Under the pieces are notes generated by a model that was given only the letters and a program-made list of their open reading frames with translations, was not told where the DNA came from and searched no databases. Below are positions 46,428 through 61,282 of a stretch of 64,000 nucleotides of DNA, piece after piece. The number at the start of each line of letters is the position of its first letter. Position 1 is the first letter of the stretch. The translations under genes and the position numbers were made by a program. The stretch lies in contig JACGCK010000005.1 in NCBI GenBank assembly GCA_014925825.1, positions 124,001 through 188,000 of the forward strand, written 5' to 3'. The DNA comes from Pholiota molesta (lineage: Eukaryota; Basidiomycota; Agaricomycetes; Agaricales; Strophariaceae).

Positions 46428-48689
46428 TTACAACGCTCGATTCAAATCGGAGTGAAAAAATGCATTTTCAGGGAAATATCTTGCACGCACGGTGCGACCG
46501 CCGAAGTATCGGCCGTCGAGTTCACGGACAGTCTTCCATGCGCCGACAGGGCCCGCAAAAAGCACAAATATGCGGACCGCGTCATCGGGGTTTGATGGGG
46601 AGGGCTGCAATGCGTGGACGACCACTCTTTCGACTGTGCCATTCTTACTACATTCCTCACCTGCGAAACGAAGTATCAGATCGACATTTAAAAACGAGCA
46701 AAATAAGCAACAGTCACTAACCAATTTCTTCACGCAGATCATCATCGTCCAAGTCTTCTGGACCGACCATGTTGGTCAAAACGACGACGCGACTCGGTTC
46801 TCCAAAGCGCTCTTTATCTTCTCGTGCTTTCGCATCCTCATTATCGTTGATAATCTTGCCCATCTTGGAGCCCACGCCAATGCCTTTGGAACCAGAAGGG
46901 CCTGGGGTACCCTTGCCCTGTTTGGCGCCTTTACCACCCTTGCCAACCGCAACTTGCTGGACATGGAGAGCGTTGACGATACCGTCACCCGCGGCTCCGA
47001 GACCTTGGCCTTCTTTATGGCCCCATTTGGCCATCAAACGCGCAGCAAAGCCGTGTGGATCAGGTCTGTTGAAAGCGGGCCGTCAGAATAGAGACAATTA
47101 AAATATTCAGATGTATGCACGTACTTCTTTTCCTCGACAGGAGGCGTTGGTTGTCGCGCTGGGGTAGAAGAGGAGGATGCGGCAGCTCCGGCGCCGAGGG
47201 CACTCAACTTCGCAGCTATGGCGGCTGCCGCTTTGATTTTCTCCTCGAAGGCACTTGGGATAGCGCCAGGGGGACCGGGCGGCGGCGGGGGCACTGAAGG
47301 CGGGGCAAATGGATTGAACGCCAGTGCAGGGGGAGACACCGAGCGCGGTCGGTCTTGCTGTACAGGGGGGGATGTAAACATTGGCGCGGGTGGCGGTGGC
47401 GGAGGTGCGGGCGCCGGATTGCGGTTCATGGTCGACATAGCGAGACGGCGGAGGTACGCTTCATCGCCTGACTCCGTCGGTGGTGGCATGTGCGGTTTCG
47501 GCTCATCCTGCAGAGTGCGGGCGGGCGGTGGGTGGGGAGATTCAGGAAGAGCAGGCGAGCGTGCCCGCTGCGACATTGCCAAGCGGCGCTGGAAGGCTTC
47601 ATCGCCCGTCAGGTTTTTATCGATAGCGACGGGTGGCGCGTCTGGCATTGGCGCGTCGTGTTCCTCTGTCTCTGGACGGCCTCTTGTCCAGCGATCAAAC
47701 GTCTCGTAGCGCCCTGTTGATGTCGTGTAAGGACGAGGAAAGGAATCGTGGATAGATGAAAGCTTACCAGCTTTCCGCGGGCGGTCATCTTCATCTGAGC
47801 CAGTACCTTCGGAGTCGGAATAGCTTGCGCTGCGCCTAGACCGTTTGCGCTCCTCAGCCCGACGCTGCTCCGCCACACGCTCGCGCCTGTCGATGCGTTC
47901 TTTGGTCCTCCAGACCTTGTATTCGTTGTAATCATTGGGACGGAGGGGATCATATAATTCCATAGGATCCCAGGTGGGGATTGCAGGCGCATTCCTATTC
48001 TAATCACAAAATGAGCGCACAAAATTGAAGATGGAAAAGCTAACATACTTTTTTATTCTTGCCCTTGCCTGGTTTCTTCTTGTTGTGCGAGGATTGAAAC
48101 CCATTCACATCCTCATCGAGAATCATGGACGGCGGCTTGACCTTGCGCCCCCAGCCCTGCGTCGTCGCTCCACCCTGGGTTGTCGAGCTCTGTCCAGTCG
48201 CCGCCGCAGGTGCTTCTTTCCCCTTCTCCGCTGCTGGGTCGACCAGTGCCGGCGCGGCAAACACGACCGCCGTCGAGGAGAGCACAGCAGCGCCCGCAGG
48301 CAGTCGCGGGGCCGCGGGTTTCGCCTTCTGCGCTGCGGGCCTGCGGACGGGGGCGAAGGCGAGTGCAGCGGACCATGCTTTGTTATCATACGCGCAAACA
48401 TTTCAATAAACACATTCTAAGGACAATAACGGATAGCAGATGAAGAGATACCAGCTGTGGGTTTTCCTGTCGGTGCGCTGGCCGCAGGTGCTGTTGGTGT
48501 TGCTGCTGTGCTTGGGACAGCCTGGGCAGCAGTATCCGATGGGGGTGGGTTCTTGGGGATTTCGGCGGGTTGGGCGGCGGTCTCTGTTGGTTTTGGTGCG
48601 GATTCAGAGGGCTGAGCGACAGTGGAATGGAAGACTGTCCCGGATGAAAACTGGATTCCTCCATAGAGGCCGCCAGGTCTGCTCGACAT
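46428..48689 (-). CDS. SPF45/RBM17-like splicing factor (G-patch plus UHM)
   Basis: Nuclear splicing factor acting at 3' splice sites. Start [18 protein letters not shown]. Disordered Ala/Pro/Thr-rich N-terminus, basic segment GKGKNKK, then [20 protein letters not shown] and [12 protein letters not shown]. Two copies of a [22 protein letters not shown] motif (near 47600 and 47450) separate proline-rich stretches. The G-patch is [18 protein letters not shown] (near 47040-46990), followed by a U2AF-homology motif domain ([40 protein letters not shown]). Frame intact; four introns. Some Ala-rich exon boundaries near 48050-48370 are uncertain. Confidence 0.88.
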
Positions 48690-48921
48690 CGTGGATGGTA
48701 ATAAAGATGAGTGTCGCTCTACTTACATAAGCGCGCTGCTTAACTGCGTCCCTCGTTTAAATGACTCTTCAAGGCTTCAAGCTTCACTATTGTCCAAAGC
48801 ATACTTCATTTGATAAGATAGCCCTCTATTCTATCGTACATTCGACGCTCGAATACATATATGGTGATAAAAAATGGGTCGGAAATTGAAAAAAAACCTA
48901 TAGGACCTTACTTTCCGAACA

Positions 48922-49516
48922 TCAACCGAACATACTAGCCTGTTGCCCAGCCTGCTTCATATCTTGATCTCCCATTAGGTGTCCGTAGGCTAGTTTTGTG
49001 GCTCCGGTTATGACGTCCATGGCACTGGCAACATACGACTTGCCTGAGTCGGCCGGACCAGAAACTGACATGGTATTGGGCTTGACATTGGCCCAGCCAT
49101 CATCTATTAATGTGCGCACGGCACGTCGTCAGTACACCATCACATATACTAGGGCTGGCAAAAGAAACACACCATCATTCGAGTGCTCATTTAATGGGTC
49201 GATGTTTGTGGTCTCGATGATTCCAGGACGAGCCTCTATCACACCCGCCTGGGCTTTTTTGATCTGACGAGCGGCGTGCTTTTGGGCTTCGTAGCTGGAC
49301 GGACCACCTGCACCTGTGGTAGGCATGATAGGGTTATTCATCTGTTGTATTTGGAATTAGAAGGAGCGCTCAGATGATAATAAATGGAGGAAAAGGGCGC
49401 ACAAAATTCGCAGACATACGTTCCATTGTGTTAGACGGTGTTGGATTGGCGATTCCAGGGTAGACTGCGGGCGACTTTGCTGTTAGTTTACTGATTTCAA
49501 GATCGTTGAGAGACAT
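48922..49516 (-). CDS. Small uncharacterised fungal protein
   Basis: About 130 residues over three exons. Start MSLNDLEISKLTAKSPAVYP. The middle exon has MPTTGAGGPSSYEAQKHAAR then QIKKAQAGVIEARPG, and the last has SYVASAMDVITGATKLAYGH with GDQDMKQAGQQASMFG. The exon 1 junction (GTATGT near 49425) leaves one base out of phase, as elsewhere in this window. The hydrophilic helical tail with GDQDMKQAG faintly recalls CsbD-like stress proteins; this is not firm. Confidence 0.6.
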
Positions 49517-49583
49517 GTAGTTGTGAATTATAGTGGAGAATGGGGGAGTATTATATAGAGCAAAAATATAGTTGACGTCATTA

Positions 49584-50335
49584 CTACCAGTCTACCTGGT
49601 TAAAGTACTTTTCGCGCGCTGCTTTGCTGACGACGTGTATGGCAAAGTTTCCAGCATCAACGAGGACCCACTCGCTCCCATTCGTCCTTCGCTTTGGAGC
49701 AAGTGGGACAGGCGGCTCCATTTTCAACAACTACACCATGATCAGTAAATTCGTATTCCTCACAAGAATAAACAATTGACGCACTGTTTTCCTGACGAGG
49801 CGGACAACGGATTCTATGGCTCCTCGATTCTCCGTTCCTTCTTTCACCTTCGGACATGGTTAAAAAATATTCGAATTCCGCAATGCTTCTCTGCTACTGA
49901 CCTGCGCACTGATGACCCAGCTCCAGATGCCCCCGCCAGTTTCGTCGAACTTTGATTCTCCTGCGTACGTCCCTCCTCGTTTCCGGCGTCCGTGCGGTGC
50001 GCGTAGAGGCAGAGGTGGCCCAGGTTCGGGAAGGACAGAGGGACTCACGACTAGATGTGAAGTGTCAAGATGGGGAGACTCGAGCAGCTTTGCATGAAGT
50101 TGCTTCAGAATGTCTGGCGCATCTGAAGGCACCAGCGGCGCCTTCCCTTGCGTAGTGGGTATATGGGGGGTGATGGGCGATGCAGAAAACTCGGGGTAAT
50201 GGGGTTTGGGTCTACGAACCACGGTGTCCCTGCGCCGTCCCACCTGGGGGTGGTTGAGCTGATACAGCGCGCATGTGCGCGTAGCGTGTTGAGGAAGACT
50301 CTGTCGAGGGCGTGAGCGGAGCGGAGGGAGTGCAT
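49584..50335 (-). CDS. RsfS-like ribosome silencing factor, mitochondrial
   Basis: Homologues of bacterial RsfS bind the large ribosomal subunit in mitochondria. Start MHSLRSAHALDRVFLNTLRA is an Arg-rich presequence, then ARCISSTTPRWDG. A base is missing in the CCCC run at 50201-50204, so the reading frame changes before PHYPEFSASPITPHIP and ILKQLHAKLLESPHLD. After WSWVISAQ an intron leads to EGTENRGAIESVVRLVRKT. Another leads to GSEWVLVDAGNFAIHVVSKA and AREKYFNQVDW before the TAG. WVLVDAG-FAIHVVSKAAR is the core of the RsfS fold. Divergent from SHR3 with 122 bases between starts. Confidence 0.75.
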
Positions 50336-50457
50336 GCTGTCCTGCGAGCAATGAACGAGTGTGATAATTGAGTGTGATGGATCAGAGCGGACTTTGAACG
50401 TAGCCGATCATACTTGCGTTCACCTGCCGAATTTACAGCTCTCCCCACTCGCAAGCC

Positions 50458-51305
50458 ATGGGCGTACGAGCAGCTATCGTCGTCTGCACCACCAGCTTTC
50501 TCCTTGGTCCGTCCTTCCCCCACCGTCGCACCCTCTGACTAACTCCTTTGCAGGTGCCCTGTTTACCCACTGGATTGCAGACTCACTAACGCTATGGCAA
50601 TCCCCCGTCACCGATGAGCACCTATGGATCGCGGCCTCCTACTACTCCATCCTTGCAAAATTGCCCCAGGACACCTTGTGTTCCTGGGCTCGGTCGTCTT
50701 GATTGGCGCCACCACGCTTCTTTGGAGTCTTAATGACCTAGGAGCGGGAAATATCATGTTTGATGGAGGAAGCATCTGTAAGACCGCAATAATCCTCTCA
50801 CAACTTTGCTATTTTATTGAATAATATGCTTTCTGAACAGTCCTCTTCGGCACGACCGTTGTAATTTATCTTAACACAGTCTTCCCGAGTACGTGGCCAT
50901 CTCACATCTCTATTGCATTACTTTACAAGGCACTTGGCTGATTCGCCGGGATTCCATCGTCCGAATTTAGACATCTTTTCCACCTTCACCTCTCTCCCTC
51001 TGCACCAATTCAGGGACCCCATCCCCCGTGCCCTGCGCAACGCGACCCTCGAGCTCGCCTCCAACAACCTCATCTGCAGCGTCGCGCTCACCGGCGTAAT
51101 CGCACTGCAAGCAGGCCGCTACTGGGCCGAGAGCGCGGACAGCGACGACGACGAGGACTTCGTCGTCGTCGAGCCGCCTGTGGAACTCGACAACTCGGAT
51201 GTTTCGGCGGCCGCGAGGGGCCGCAAATCTCGCGGCAAGACACCTGAGATTAGTATCCGCGAAGACAAGGTCAAACTGTTGCAGCACCGGGTACAAACGT
51301 CTTAA
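50458..51305 (+). CDS. SHR3: Shr3-family ER chaperone for amino-acid permeases
   Basis: ER membrane chaperone needed for permease folding and exit. Exon 1 is MGVRAAIVVCTTSFLL. After a GTCCGT intron come GALFTHWIADSLTLWQSPVT and DEHLWIAASYYSILAKLP, the Shr3 signature. Then LVFLGSVVLIGATTLLWSL, AGNIMFDGGSI, ATLELASNNLICSVALTGVI and an acidic tail SADSDDDEDFVVVEPP. Four membrane helices are expected. One C is missing in the CCCC run at 50664-50667. A likely client, the permease at 32566, is in the same window. Confidence 0.93.
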
Positions 51306-51705
51306 ACTTCCGATCTGCAGTGAACGCTGCATGCGCGCTTATGCTATTACTTACCGCAACCACGACACACCTCTCCTACTCCCCACAAAATGGTGATTCA
51401 ATGCCTCACGTACGATACGGATACTGCTCATCTATTTATTTGCGAATAATCCGGAACTGCTGTTACCTGTTAGCCTCTGTTAGCTTGTTATAACCAAGTA
51501 CATAGTACTCCTCCGCTATTATATGACGCGTCAATTCGATATCTTGAATGCCATTTCTTGCGCTTTTCTGTCCTTTGCCCGAAAGACTTTAATTCTATAC
51601 GTCGCTCCGCTGGCCATGTGTTTTGTGGGGTAGGCTGTAAGTACTCTAAGTTATGAAGACTATCTATAAATAGGCTAACCAGGAACTTGATGTCCTGATG
51701 GTAAA
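51306..51705. other. Convergent 3' region
   Basis: About 400 bases between two convergent genes. No gene, repeat or RNA recognised. Confidence 0.5.
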
Positions 51706-54017
<2,312 letters not shown>

Positions 54018-54046
54018 GGAGAGCAAGGAGTCCGCCGCGTCCAAAA
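54018..54046. promoter_or_regulatory. Very short divergent promoter between LETM1 and ALKBH1-like genes
   Basis: Only 29 bases separate the LETM1 ATG from the upstream ATG of the dioxygenase gene, or 80 from its second ATG. Both transcripts must start inside this interval or inside the opposing gene. No TATA box seen. Confidence 0.5.
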
Positions 54047-55480
54047 ATGTACTCCACCCTCCATACCCGTGTTTGCACCTGTTGTTCTCGCCCTTCCATG
54101 CCCGCCCCGACGCTCCTCGACTCCTCCGCCTACAAGAAGGCACAGCGCCAGTATCTCAAGACCACCAAGAACAGGCCCCCAACATCGAGAGCGAATGGAC
54201 CCCCTTCAGAGCCGCCGAGAAGCGCTTCAAGGCCCGCTTTCCCCCGCCCGATCTCTCTTCCGTCTTGGATCTCGCGTGCGCTGATGAGCACAGAGCCCGC
54301 GAAATACAGGATGGCCACTGGAGGGGAAACCCCAGCGCAATTAAAGTGGTAGAAATCCCTCTGAAGACACCAAATCGAGAGCCGGCCAAGGCCTACACCA
54401 TTCCCCAGATTCCAGGTGCGCCACATTTGTCTAATTCGTCCATCTGAGCCTTTTCTGAATAGCCGATCATTCAGGGCTTGTCATCTTACCCTCGTTCGTC
54501 TCGAAAGACAAACAGAGAGAGCTGGTACAATGGTCACTCGCGCGTCATGCTCGACATCCTAATGATACCAACCTCGACACGCATTATCTGCTCCCAAAAG
54601 ATGGTCTCTGGAATGCCTGGCTAGATGCCCAAGATGACTCGGCAAAGGATATCACGATCCAGCCCAGAGCAGCAGGCTCTGAAGAACTTAAACCTGCACC
54701 CTCTGGTCCCCGGCAGCTAATTAACAATGAACCGGCGTCTCTGGAGAGTTATCAAGCGATAGCGACTACTCCCAAACCACCTCAAGACCCTTCCCCAACT
54801 GTTCCCCCTACTCCTGTGTCATCCCTAATCTACAAACTCCGATGGGCAAATATTGGGTGGTTTTATCACTGGGGAACGAAGCAGTATGATTTTTCAAAGG
54901 GGCCGGGAACGATAGATGATGAGTTGCGGTCGCTATGCGTCGAAGCTGTAAAGACGGTTGATTGGGGACATGTTCACCGTGATTCGAATGGTGATTGGGG
55001 ACCCACTGGGCCTGACTGGGATACTTGGGATGAAACGTACGGTACGTCCAGTATTCTACTCTTCAAAACTCATCCTGATTGTTTTGCTGTAGAACCTGAT
55101 GCAGGAATTGTAAATTTCTATCAGGAAAAGGATACCCTTATGGCTCATGTCGACCGATCTGAGGTCTGCGCTACATCTCCACTTGTTTCCATCTCGTAAG
55201 TTCCATATTAAATCTATAGGTCCTTGTTCTTTCCTAAAATGCATTATTCAGTCTGGGGAATGCTGCTGTCTTTCTGATCGGTGGTTTGACGAGGGATAGT
55301 GAACCCGTTCCAATTTTACTCCGTTCAGGCGATGTGGTGATTATGTCTGGCCCTGCTTGCCGACGCGCATACCATGGGGTGCCTCGAATATTGGAAGGAA
55401 CGCTTCCACCACATTTGAAAGCTTCTGAACTCCAAGATGATCCCTCATTCGAGAATGGGCACCATACGAGCAGTACATGA
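54047..55480 (+). CDS. ALKBH1-like 2-oxoglutarate/Fe(II) dioxygenase
   Basis: AlkB-family demethylase of DNA or tRNA. Two in-frame starts: 54047 (MYSTLHTRVCTCCSRPS) and 54098 (MPAPTLLDSSAYKKAQ). A base is missing in the CCCCC run at 54176-54180 before NIESEWTPFRAAEKRFKARF. The N-terminal half is hydrophilic. ADHSGLVILPSFVSKDKQRE follows an intron, then LRWANIGWFYHWGTKQYDFS. The catalytic core is VNFYQEKDTLMAHVDRSEVC (His and Asp of HxD), LGNAAVFLIGG, PILLRSGDVVIMSG and RRAYHGVPRIL (distal His; Arg for 2-oxoglutarate). The YDFSK and ALKBH1-like spacing favour ALKBH1 over ALKBH5. Confidence 0.9.
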
Positions 55481-55826
55481 AGACGACAAGAATAAATATT
55501 AACGTTCGTCAAGTCTTTCCAAAGGGCTTTGATCCATCGGCGAACTCAAAACAGTCCCGCTGAATTTGGTATCAATTTGTATACATACACGGGTGTCGGA
55601 ATGGTGTACAACAGTTATTTATTTTGTAGAAACAGTTCATAGATATTTTATTCCTCTGCCCAACCTCTGCCACAACTTAACCTTGGTTGAAGCAGGTATC
55701 TAATCTATGTTTGTCAAACGGGACTGCTCTAAACAAAGACGACTGTACAGTTTATGAGGAATTCTCCCACGCTCTGAATTTCTAGTGCTCACTACCATCG
55801 CCGACCGTGCTGTTATCAAAGTCAAA
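55481..55826. other. Intergenic, promoter of the eS21 gene
   Basis: About 345 bases. 3' flank of the dioxygenase gene and upstream region of a ribosomal protein gene. No other feature recognised. Confidence 0.45.
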
Positions 55827-56261
55827 ATGGAAAACGATTCAGTGAGTAGCGTTAGCGCTCGTTTGGGAGGCTGCTAAAGGTCTGAACAATTGACATAGGG
55901 TGTCCTCGTTGATCTCTACGTTCCCCGCAAGTGCTCGGCAACCAGTGCGTTTGAAATCTACGGCTTGACTTGGTGTTCAGTTTCCTAACATACACTCTGT
56001 TAGACCGCCTGATCACCTCCAAGGACCACGCCTCGGTCCAGATCGCCATTGCCGACGTTGACGCAATGGCCGTGCCCTGAACACCTCCACCACCTTCGCC
56101 CTGTGCGGACAGGTCCGATCCCAAGGAGAGAGCGATGATTCCATCAACCGATTGGCTACCAAGGCTGGCCGTGAGTTGTTATGTTTCTGTACTCTCTGAT
56201 ATTACTGAAGTCATTGGATGTGGTTTTAGTCCTCCGCAATGTGTGGTCATACCAAAAGTAA
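55827..56261 (+). CDS. RPS21: 40S ribosomal protein eS21
   Basis: Small ribosomal subunit protein of about 87 residues. Exon 1 encodes only MENDS, then an intron leads to GVLVDLYVPRKCSATN. Further exons give RLITSKDHASVQIAIADVDA, TSTTFALCGQVRSQGESDDS and INRLATKAG, and the last exon LLRNVWSYQK ends at the TAA at 56259-56261. Length and sequence match the family throughout. One A is missing at 56065-56066 (GCAAATGG read as GCAATGG), giving a false TGA. Introns near the start codon are common in fungal ribosomal protein genes. Confidence 0.97.
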
Positions 56262-56725
56262 ATTGTTAGATATCGCCAGGGCACCTTGATGTATCCATTG
56301 CTTTCGTATTGACTCCTCTTTCCATCTGTACTTGTCGCGCGGAACATCTGAGTGATTGCCTATGTTCATTGTAAGACCATTCATGTCAACGCGTCGAACA
56401 CTCTGCAAATCTTCCAGCTTCAAACTTCTGCTTTGCCAGCCTTGATATTGTTTTTCCAAATTTGGAGAGATTGACCCCGTGACTCACGTGATAGATGACG
56501 CTTGTGGAAGAGGCGCCGGATGCCTGCGCAGCCAGATCGCAGCATGTAACCTGACTGGGCTCTAATCTACTACATATACTTACGCCCGCAGTGTATTCAT
56601 GGTTGATCGCAATCCACGTCCATCTTCTATTGGCAGTGAAATATCGACCAGTTCCGTAGTCAAGGCCATCTCTCGCGCTGTTCCTGTACATCTAACCTCG
56701 AGCAACCCCACCCCAGTCAGAATCT
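56262..56725. other. Intergenic, promoter of the Gyp7-like gene
   Basis: About 460 bases between two plus-strand genes. I see no gene; snoRNA boxes were looked for around 56480-56520 and not found. Confidence 0.4.
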
Positions 56726-59700
56726 ATGGTAGAGATCAAACGCGCCGATTTCCTGGCCAAGCCAGAAGAAAGGGACTCACGAGGACGATGACAAGTACCG
56801 TCTCATATACAGCAAGTCGAAAGTATACGTGAATCCCACTGCATATACAAGAGACAACATTCCTGGATTTGTGGCTCTTGTGAAGAGGGTGAGCATATGG
56901 AGATGGTTGCATCGTGAATGTGCCGTTTTGCTAATGTCCTGATAGGAAGCGTTGAACCCCATCTACTTGCTCGCATGGATTCCAGAGACTTTGTTGAATG
57001 AGAAGGGCTCGACCGAATGGGACAAGTTCGTCAAAGTCGAAGAACAAGCTACTTCAACAGAAGAGGATGAAGGTGCGTCATGGTGTCTATGTACTACAAT
57101 GAATTTATATTCATGCATCGTGTCTTGCAGATATCATATTCATTGAACTTCCAACCCAACGTCCTGAATCATACGCGTTCTCTGTGCCGTTGACTTCGAT
57201 ATACTCCTTAATTGTCAACCCACCATCGCTCTCTTCTTGGTGTATGTACTACTCTTCCGATGCTTGTCGGTTCTTGTCTGACTCCTCCATTTAGATGGAT
57301 CCATTGGCATCAACCTAATCAATGGAGATACGTTACCTACGCTCCACTTTCATGACGACGAATCGCTTTCCTTCACCTTCCAAAGCCCTAGATCGCCGCA
57401 AAGTAAAGAACCTAACGTAACGCCTTACCCACCGCCGCCCACTGAAGGCTCATCTCATATTCCCAAATCGTTAAATTCCTGGGGTGGCGAGGATCTTTTG
57501 GCTCGCTCAGAAACTACGCGCATCTGCTGCGGTCCACATTACAGCCAACTCTATTCTTGGTTGACCCGTCTCGTGCTGATGTCGAGGCCCATAGCACACA
57601 AATATTTGCAGACGACGCCGTAGACGATATACTTGCGCAATCGTCTTACGCCAATTCTCATTCTCCCGTCCCCGCTCACCGCCGACCACGACCCATCTCA
57701 AATTCGGCCAATACTCCAACCCTTATTCACAACGGTCTTCGTCCTCCATCGCTCTTTGGGGTCTCCATATCCCCAGAAAATCCGTCATCGCAAGCGCGCA
57801 TGGCCCTTCTGCAATCGTTTTCGAATATCACACGCGCGACGCGACATGCCGCGCAAAATATTCTGTCACATCCATTAGCGAAGCCCATTGTCCCCATCTC
57901 CCGACCCAGTCCGGAGTCTAGTCAACGCTAACGGCGAGTGGGAATGGGGGAGCTGGGTGGAAAAGGGCGGCGTCGGAGAATTCGAGAGCGCTCGGGTGTA
58001 CCTCGCGCGCTGGGCAAGGATCGTGGCAGAGGAAGGCGAGCGCGCACGAAGGGAAGAAGCTCAGGCCCTGCCGCCATCGTCGGCGGGTGCCGTAGAGGAG
58101 ACTCTTCGGTTTCGAGCTTCTGCATTCAACTGCCAACCTTCCTACGCCGAAATCCTCGCGGGACCCTGCGCACCCTATCGATGAGAAGATGTGGGCTAGT
58201 TGGTTTGGAAAAGATGGGAAACCGACGATTAGCAATGAGGAGATGAGCGGGAGGTGTTCCGCAGAGGAATCACTCCCAAAGGAACCCTACGACAGAAGAT
58301 CTGGCCTTTCATCCTTGGGGTACTCAAATGGGATGCCACCGCAGAAGAAAGGGAGAGTTTATGGCAGGAAAAATGTAACATTTTTCTGTTTCGTTCATTC
58401 TTGACGACTCATACCGTAATCTCAGAGTCAAGTATCAACAGGTTACAAATGAATGGTGTGGCGTGCCAGAAGTATTTGAAAGTGCCATAGTCTTGGAAGT
58501 AAGGCATAGTTTTTAATCCCTGCTTGTCGCATCTCTGATATTTTCTCATTTTTAAAAGGAACGGCACAGGATAGACGTCGATTGTCGACGGACAGACCGA
58601 AACCAACCATTGTTTTCTGCCCCTGCTGAGATACCTACTACAGACCTTGACGAAGAAAAGGCTCCGCAGAGACCTTATTCCTCATTTCACCCAAATGAAC
58701 GATATGGTGCTCAATCGCCAAGCAACGAGCATACTGACCGGATGGCTGGAATTTTATTGAGCTACAACTTCTACGAGAAGGAACTGGGTATGTTGTATCA
58801 TCCCGTAAGTATGCGATTATCTATTCTGAGTGCTTTTATGCTATACAGGTTACGTCCAGGGAATGTCGGATCTCTGTGCACCTCTTTATGTTGTGATGGC
58901 GGGCAATGAGGAGTTGACATTTTGGTGTTTTGTTGAAGTTATGAATCATATGGTAAGTTGGATGCTTGTCGCGTTATCGATCTTCTAACATATTTTTTAG
59001 AAACAGAATTTCTTGCGCGATCAGAGTGGAATGAAAAAGCAATTATCAACCCTTCACAACTTATTGAAGTCATGGATCCCGAATTATTCAGACATTTGGG
59101 TACGCAATAGTTTCTTTTTTGAAACAATTTTGTCGGCCATTCTGAATGATGACTATAGAAAAAACCGAATCGCTGAACCTTTCTTCTGTTTCCGGTAATG
59201 TGTCTCATTTGAGATTCATATTTTCAAGCCACTTATTGTCGCAATTAGCTGGATACTGATAGCCTTCAAGCGCGAGTTTCCGTTCGACGATGTGCTTCGC
59301 CTGTGGGAAGTCCTATGGACAGATTATTACACCAGTGGATTTGTCCTCTTCATAGCTCTTGCAGTGCTGGAGTCACACCGTGATATGATCCTTCGTTATC
59401 TTGTAGAGGTATGAGTTATACCGTTCTGAGAAGCGATCCATTACTCATGTCATAATTCGTGTTTATAGTTCGACGAAATTTTGAAGGTAGAGATAGTCAA
59501 CTCAACTGATTTCGTTTCAATCTTTACTGACTATCACATCTTTCGCTCAGTATTGCAATGAACTCAGCATGACCATCGAACTCGATACCACCTTGAGCCA
59601 AGCCGAAGTGCTCTTCCTTTCATTCGCCCAAATAGTCGCCGACATCGATCATCGAAAGGCAGAGCAAGCAAAACCAAATGCGAGCGGCAGCAATCTAAGA

Positions 59701-59808
59701 AATAGAAATCCCTCTGCTGCAGCTAAATTGGCGGCGACAAACCTTTCTGCGTTGCAGCTTTCCGACAACCTTCGAGATTTGCTGAAGAGGAATCCTTCGA
59801 GCCCTTGA
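56726..59808 (+). CDS. GYP7: Gyp7/TBC1D15-like Rab GTPase-activating protein
   Basis: RabGAP for Ypt7/Rab7, acting at vacuole or endosome. Start MVEIKRADFLAKP; two bases appear lost in a C run near 56763 before GTHEDDDKYRLIYSKSKVYV. Then PTAYTRDNIPGFVALVKR and ALNPIYLLAWIPETLLNEKG. A long Ser/Pro linker follows. The TBC domain has FRRGITPKGTLRQKIWPFIL, RIDVDCRRTDRNQPLF (catalytic Arg), ELGYVQGMSDLCAPLYVVM (catalytic Gln), FFCFRWILIAFKREFPFDDV and LRLWEVLWTDYYTSGFVLFI. The C-terminus ends NLRDLLKRNPSSP. More than ten introns. Some linker exons near 57750-58250 show shifted frames, probably missing bases again. Confidence 0.9.
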
Positions 59809-60178
59809 AGCTCCAGCATGCCACATATTTTCTGGCGTCAACTTTATACTAATGCATCACAAGAAGCATGTACAGTAATCGACAAGGACTTTCATCATAT
59901 TGTAATACCAGTCTCGCATATATACTTACAGACTCCTGGATCCACATGCTATCGGTATTTTTGCTCTCGAATAAGTGAATCGTTTTATTGATACAAGAAT
60001 CTAGTTAGAGAGGTGTCTGCTAGTATCTGCCTCACCCAGTTACGTAGATGCAGGGTGGTTCGCGGCTTATTTAGTAATAGAACGCCAGCAGTCGCCAGCT
60101 CCCCTAAGGCAGCGTTTGTCATTAAACAATCACTACTTACCATTACACATTTTCCATTGATTTTCTTTACCTCCCTTC
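59809..60178. other. Intergenic, no gene seen
   Basis: About 370 bases between two plus-strand genes; no repeats or RNA genes recognised. Confidence 0.45.
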
Positions 60179-61140
60179 ATGTCATTTCTGACCGTACTTC
60201 GAACCTATGCTCAAACTGCACCCGAATCCCTTCCAGCATCCATCCTCTTCAAACACTCGGACAAAATATCACCGTCTTTGATGCCTATCCCAAGGCCATA
60301 TTCCACTTCCTTGTTCTGCCGCGCTTAAAGCCAGAATGCGACTTGGATGCCACAGCTCTGCATGATTTGCAGTCGCTTTGAAGGCTGACAAAACCAAGGC
60401 GAAGAAAGTCATAGCTTCTCTGGCCGAAGATGCGAAAGGTGTCAAAGAGGATATTCAGAATGAGATGGTCAAGCGGTTTGGCTTCAAGTGGGATGTATGG
60501 ATGGGTTTCATGCAGTACCATCGATGGCGTAAGCATCCTGGCCCATATATCTGAACGATCTAGTAATCTATTCCAATTCTCCAGGCATCTTCATCTCCAC
60601 GTTCTCTCAGCAGACCTATGCTCAGAGAAACTGAAGCATAAAAAGCATTATAACTCTTTCCATCCCGAAGTAGGATTTTTCCTTCCCTTGGACGATGTGG
60701 TTTCTTGGTTCGACGCTGAACCTTCGTATTTTGCGAATCTGGTGAGTGATTATCCTAAATATTGAAAAGCCCACCGCTTGCCCTGCTGGATAATCGGGTA
60801 GCACACACTGGAAAGGAATTCATCATCTTATGCATAGGTGAAGCAATTCAAACCAAAGGAGTATGAGGCAAAGTTGAAGGAAGATCTCGTTTGCTTTCAA
60901 TGCAATAAGGAAATTAAGAATATACCCACACTCAAGGCGCACTTACAAGACGAATGGAATAAAAGGGAGCGCGCCTCAAGGACTACTGCGAAAAGGAAGC
61001 GTGGAATCCAGGACTCAGAGAAGCCGCCCACAGAGGTCCACGCTGGTAAAACAACTTCAGATGATGCTGAGACGGAAAGTAACGCAAAGGAAGCAAAATC
61101 ACAAAAAATAGAAGAGACTCCATCCAGTACCTCTTCATAA
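60179..61140 (+). CDS. HNT3: Aprataxin-like DNA adenylate hydrolase (Hnt3)
   Basis: Removes AMP from abortive DNA ligation ends. Start MSFLTVLRTYAQTAPESLPA. HIT domain: ITVFDAYPKAIFHFLVLPRL, FGFKWDVWMGFHAVPSMA, and across an intron HLHLHVLSADL, the histidine triad. HKKHYNSFHPEVGFFLPLDD and VCFQCNKEIKNIPTLKAHLQ (C-terminal zinc finger) follow, then a basic tail with AKRKRG. No FHA domain, as usual in fungi. Two bases are missing: AAAAA read as AAAA at 60263-60266, and TTTT read as TTT at 60377-60379. Convergent with the next gene, stops 142 bases apart. Confidence 0.93.
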
Positions 61141-61282
61141 AGTCGTTATCAACTTGCTCGCACATTTTAGGGAGGCGTCAATAATTGTTCAGGTTACAGA
61201 TCATCAGCTTGAAATACAGTCTATCTGGAAAATTTCTATGTCCATGTAAGTATGAAACGTCTAGGGGGTTTCTATATAATTC

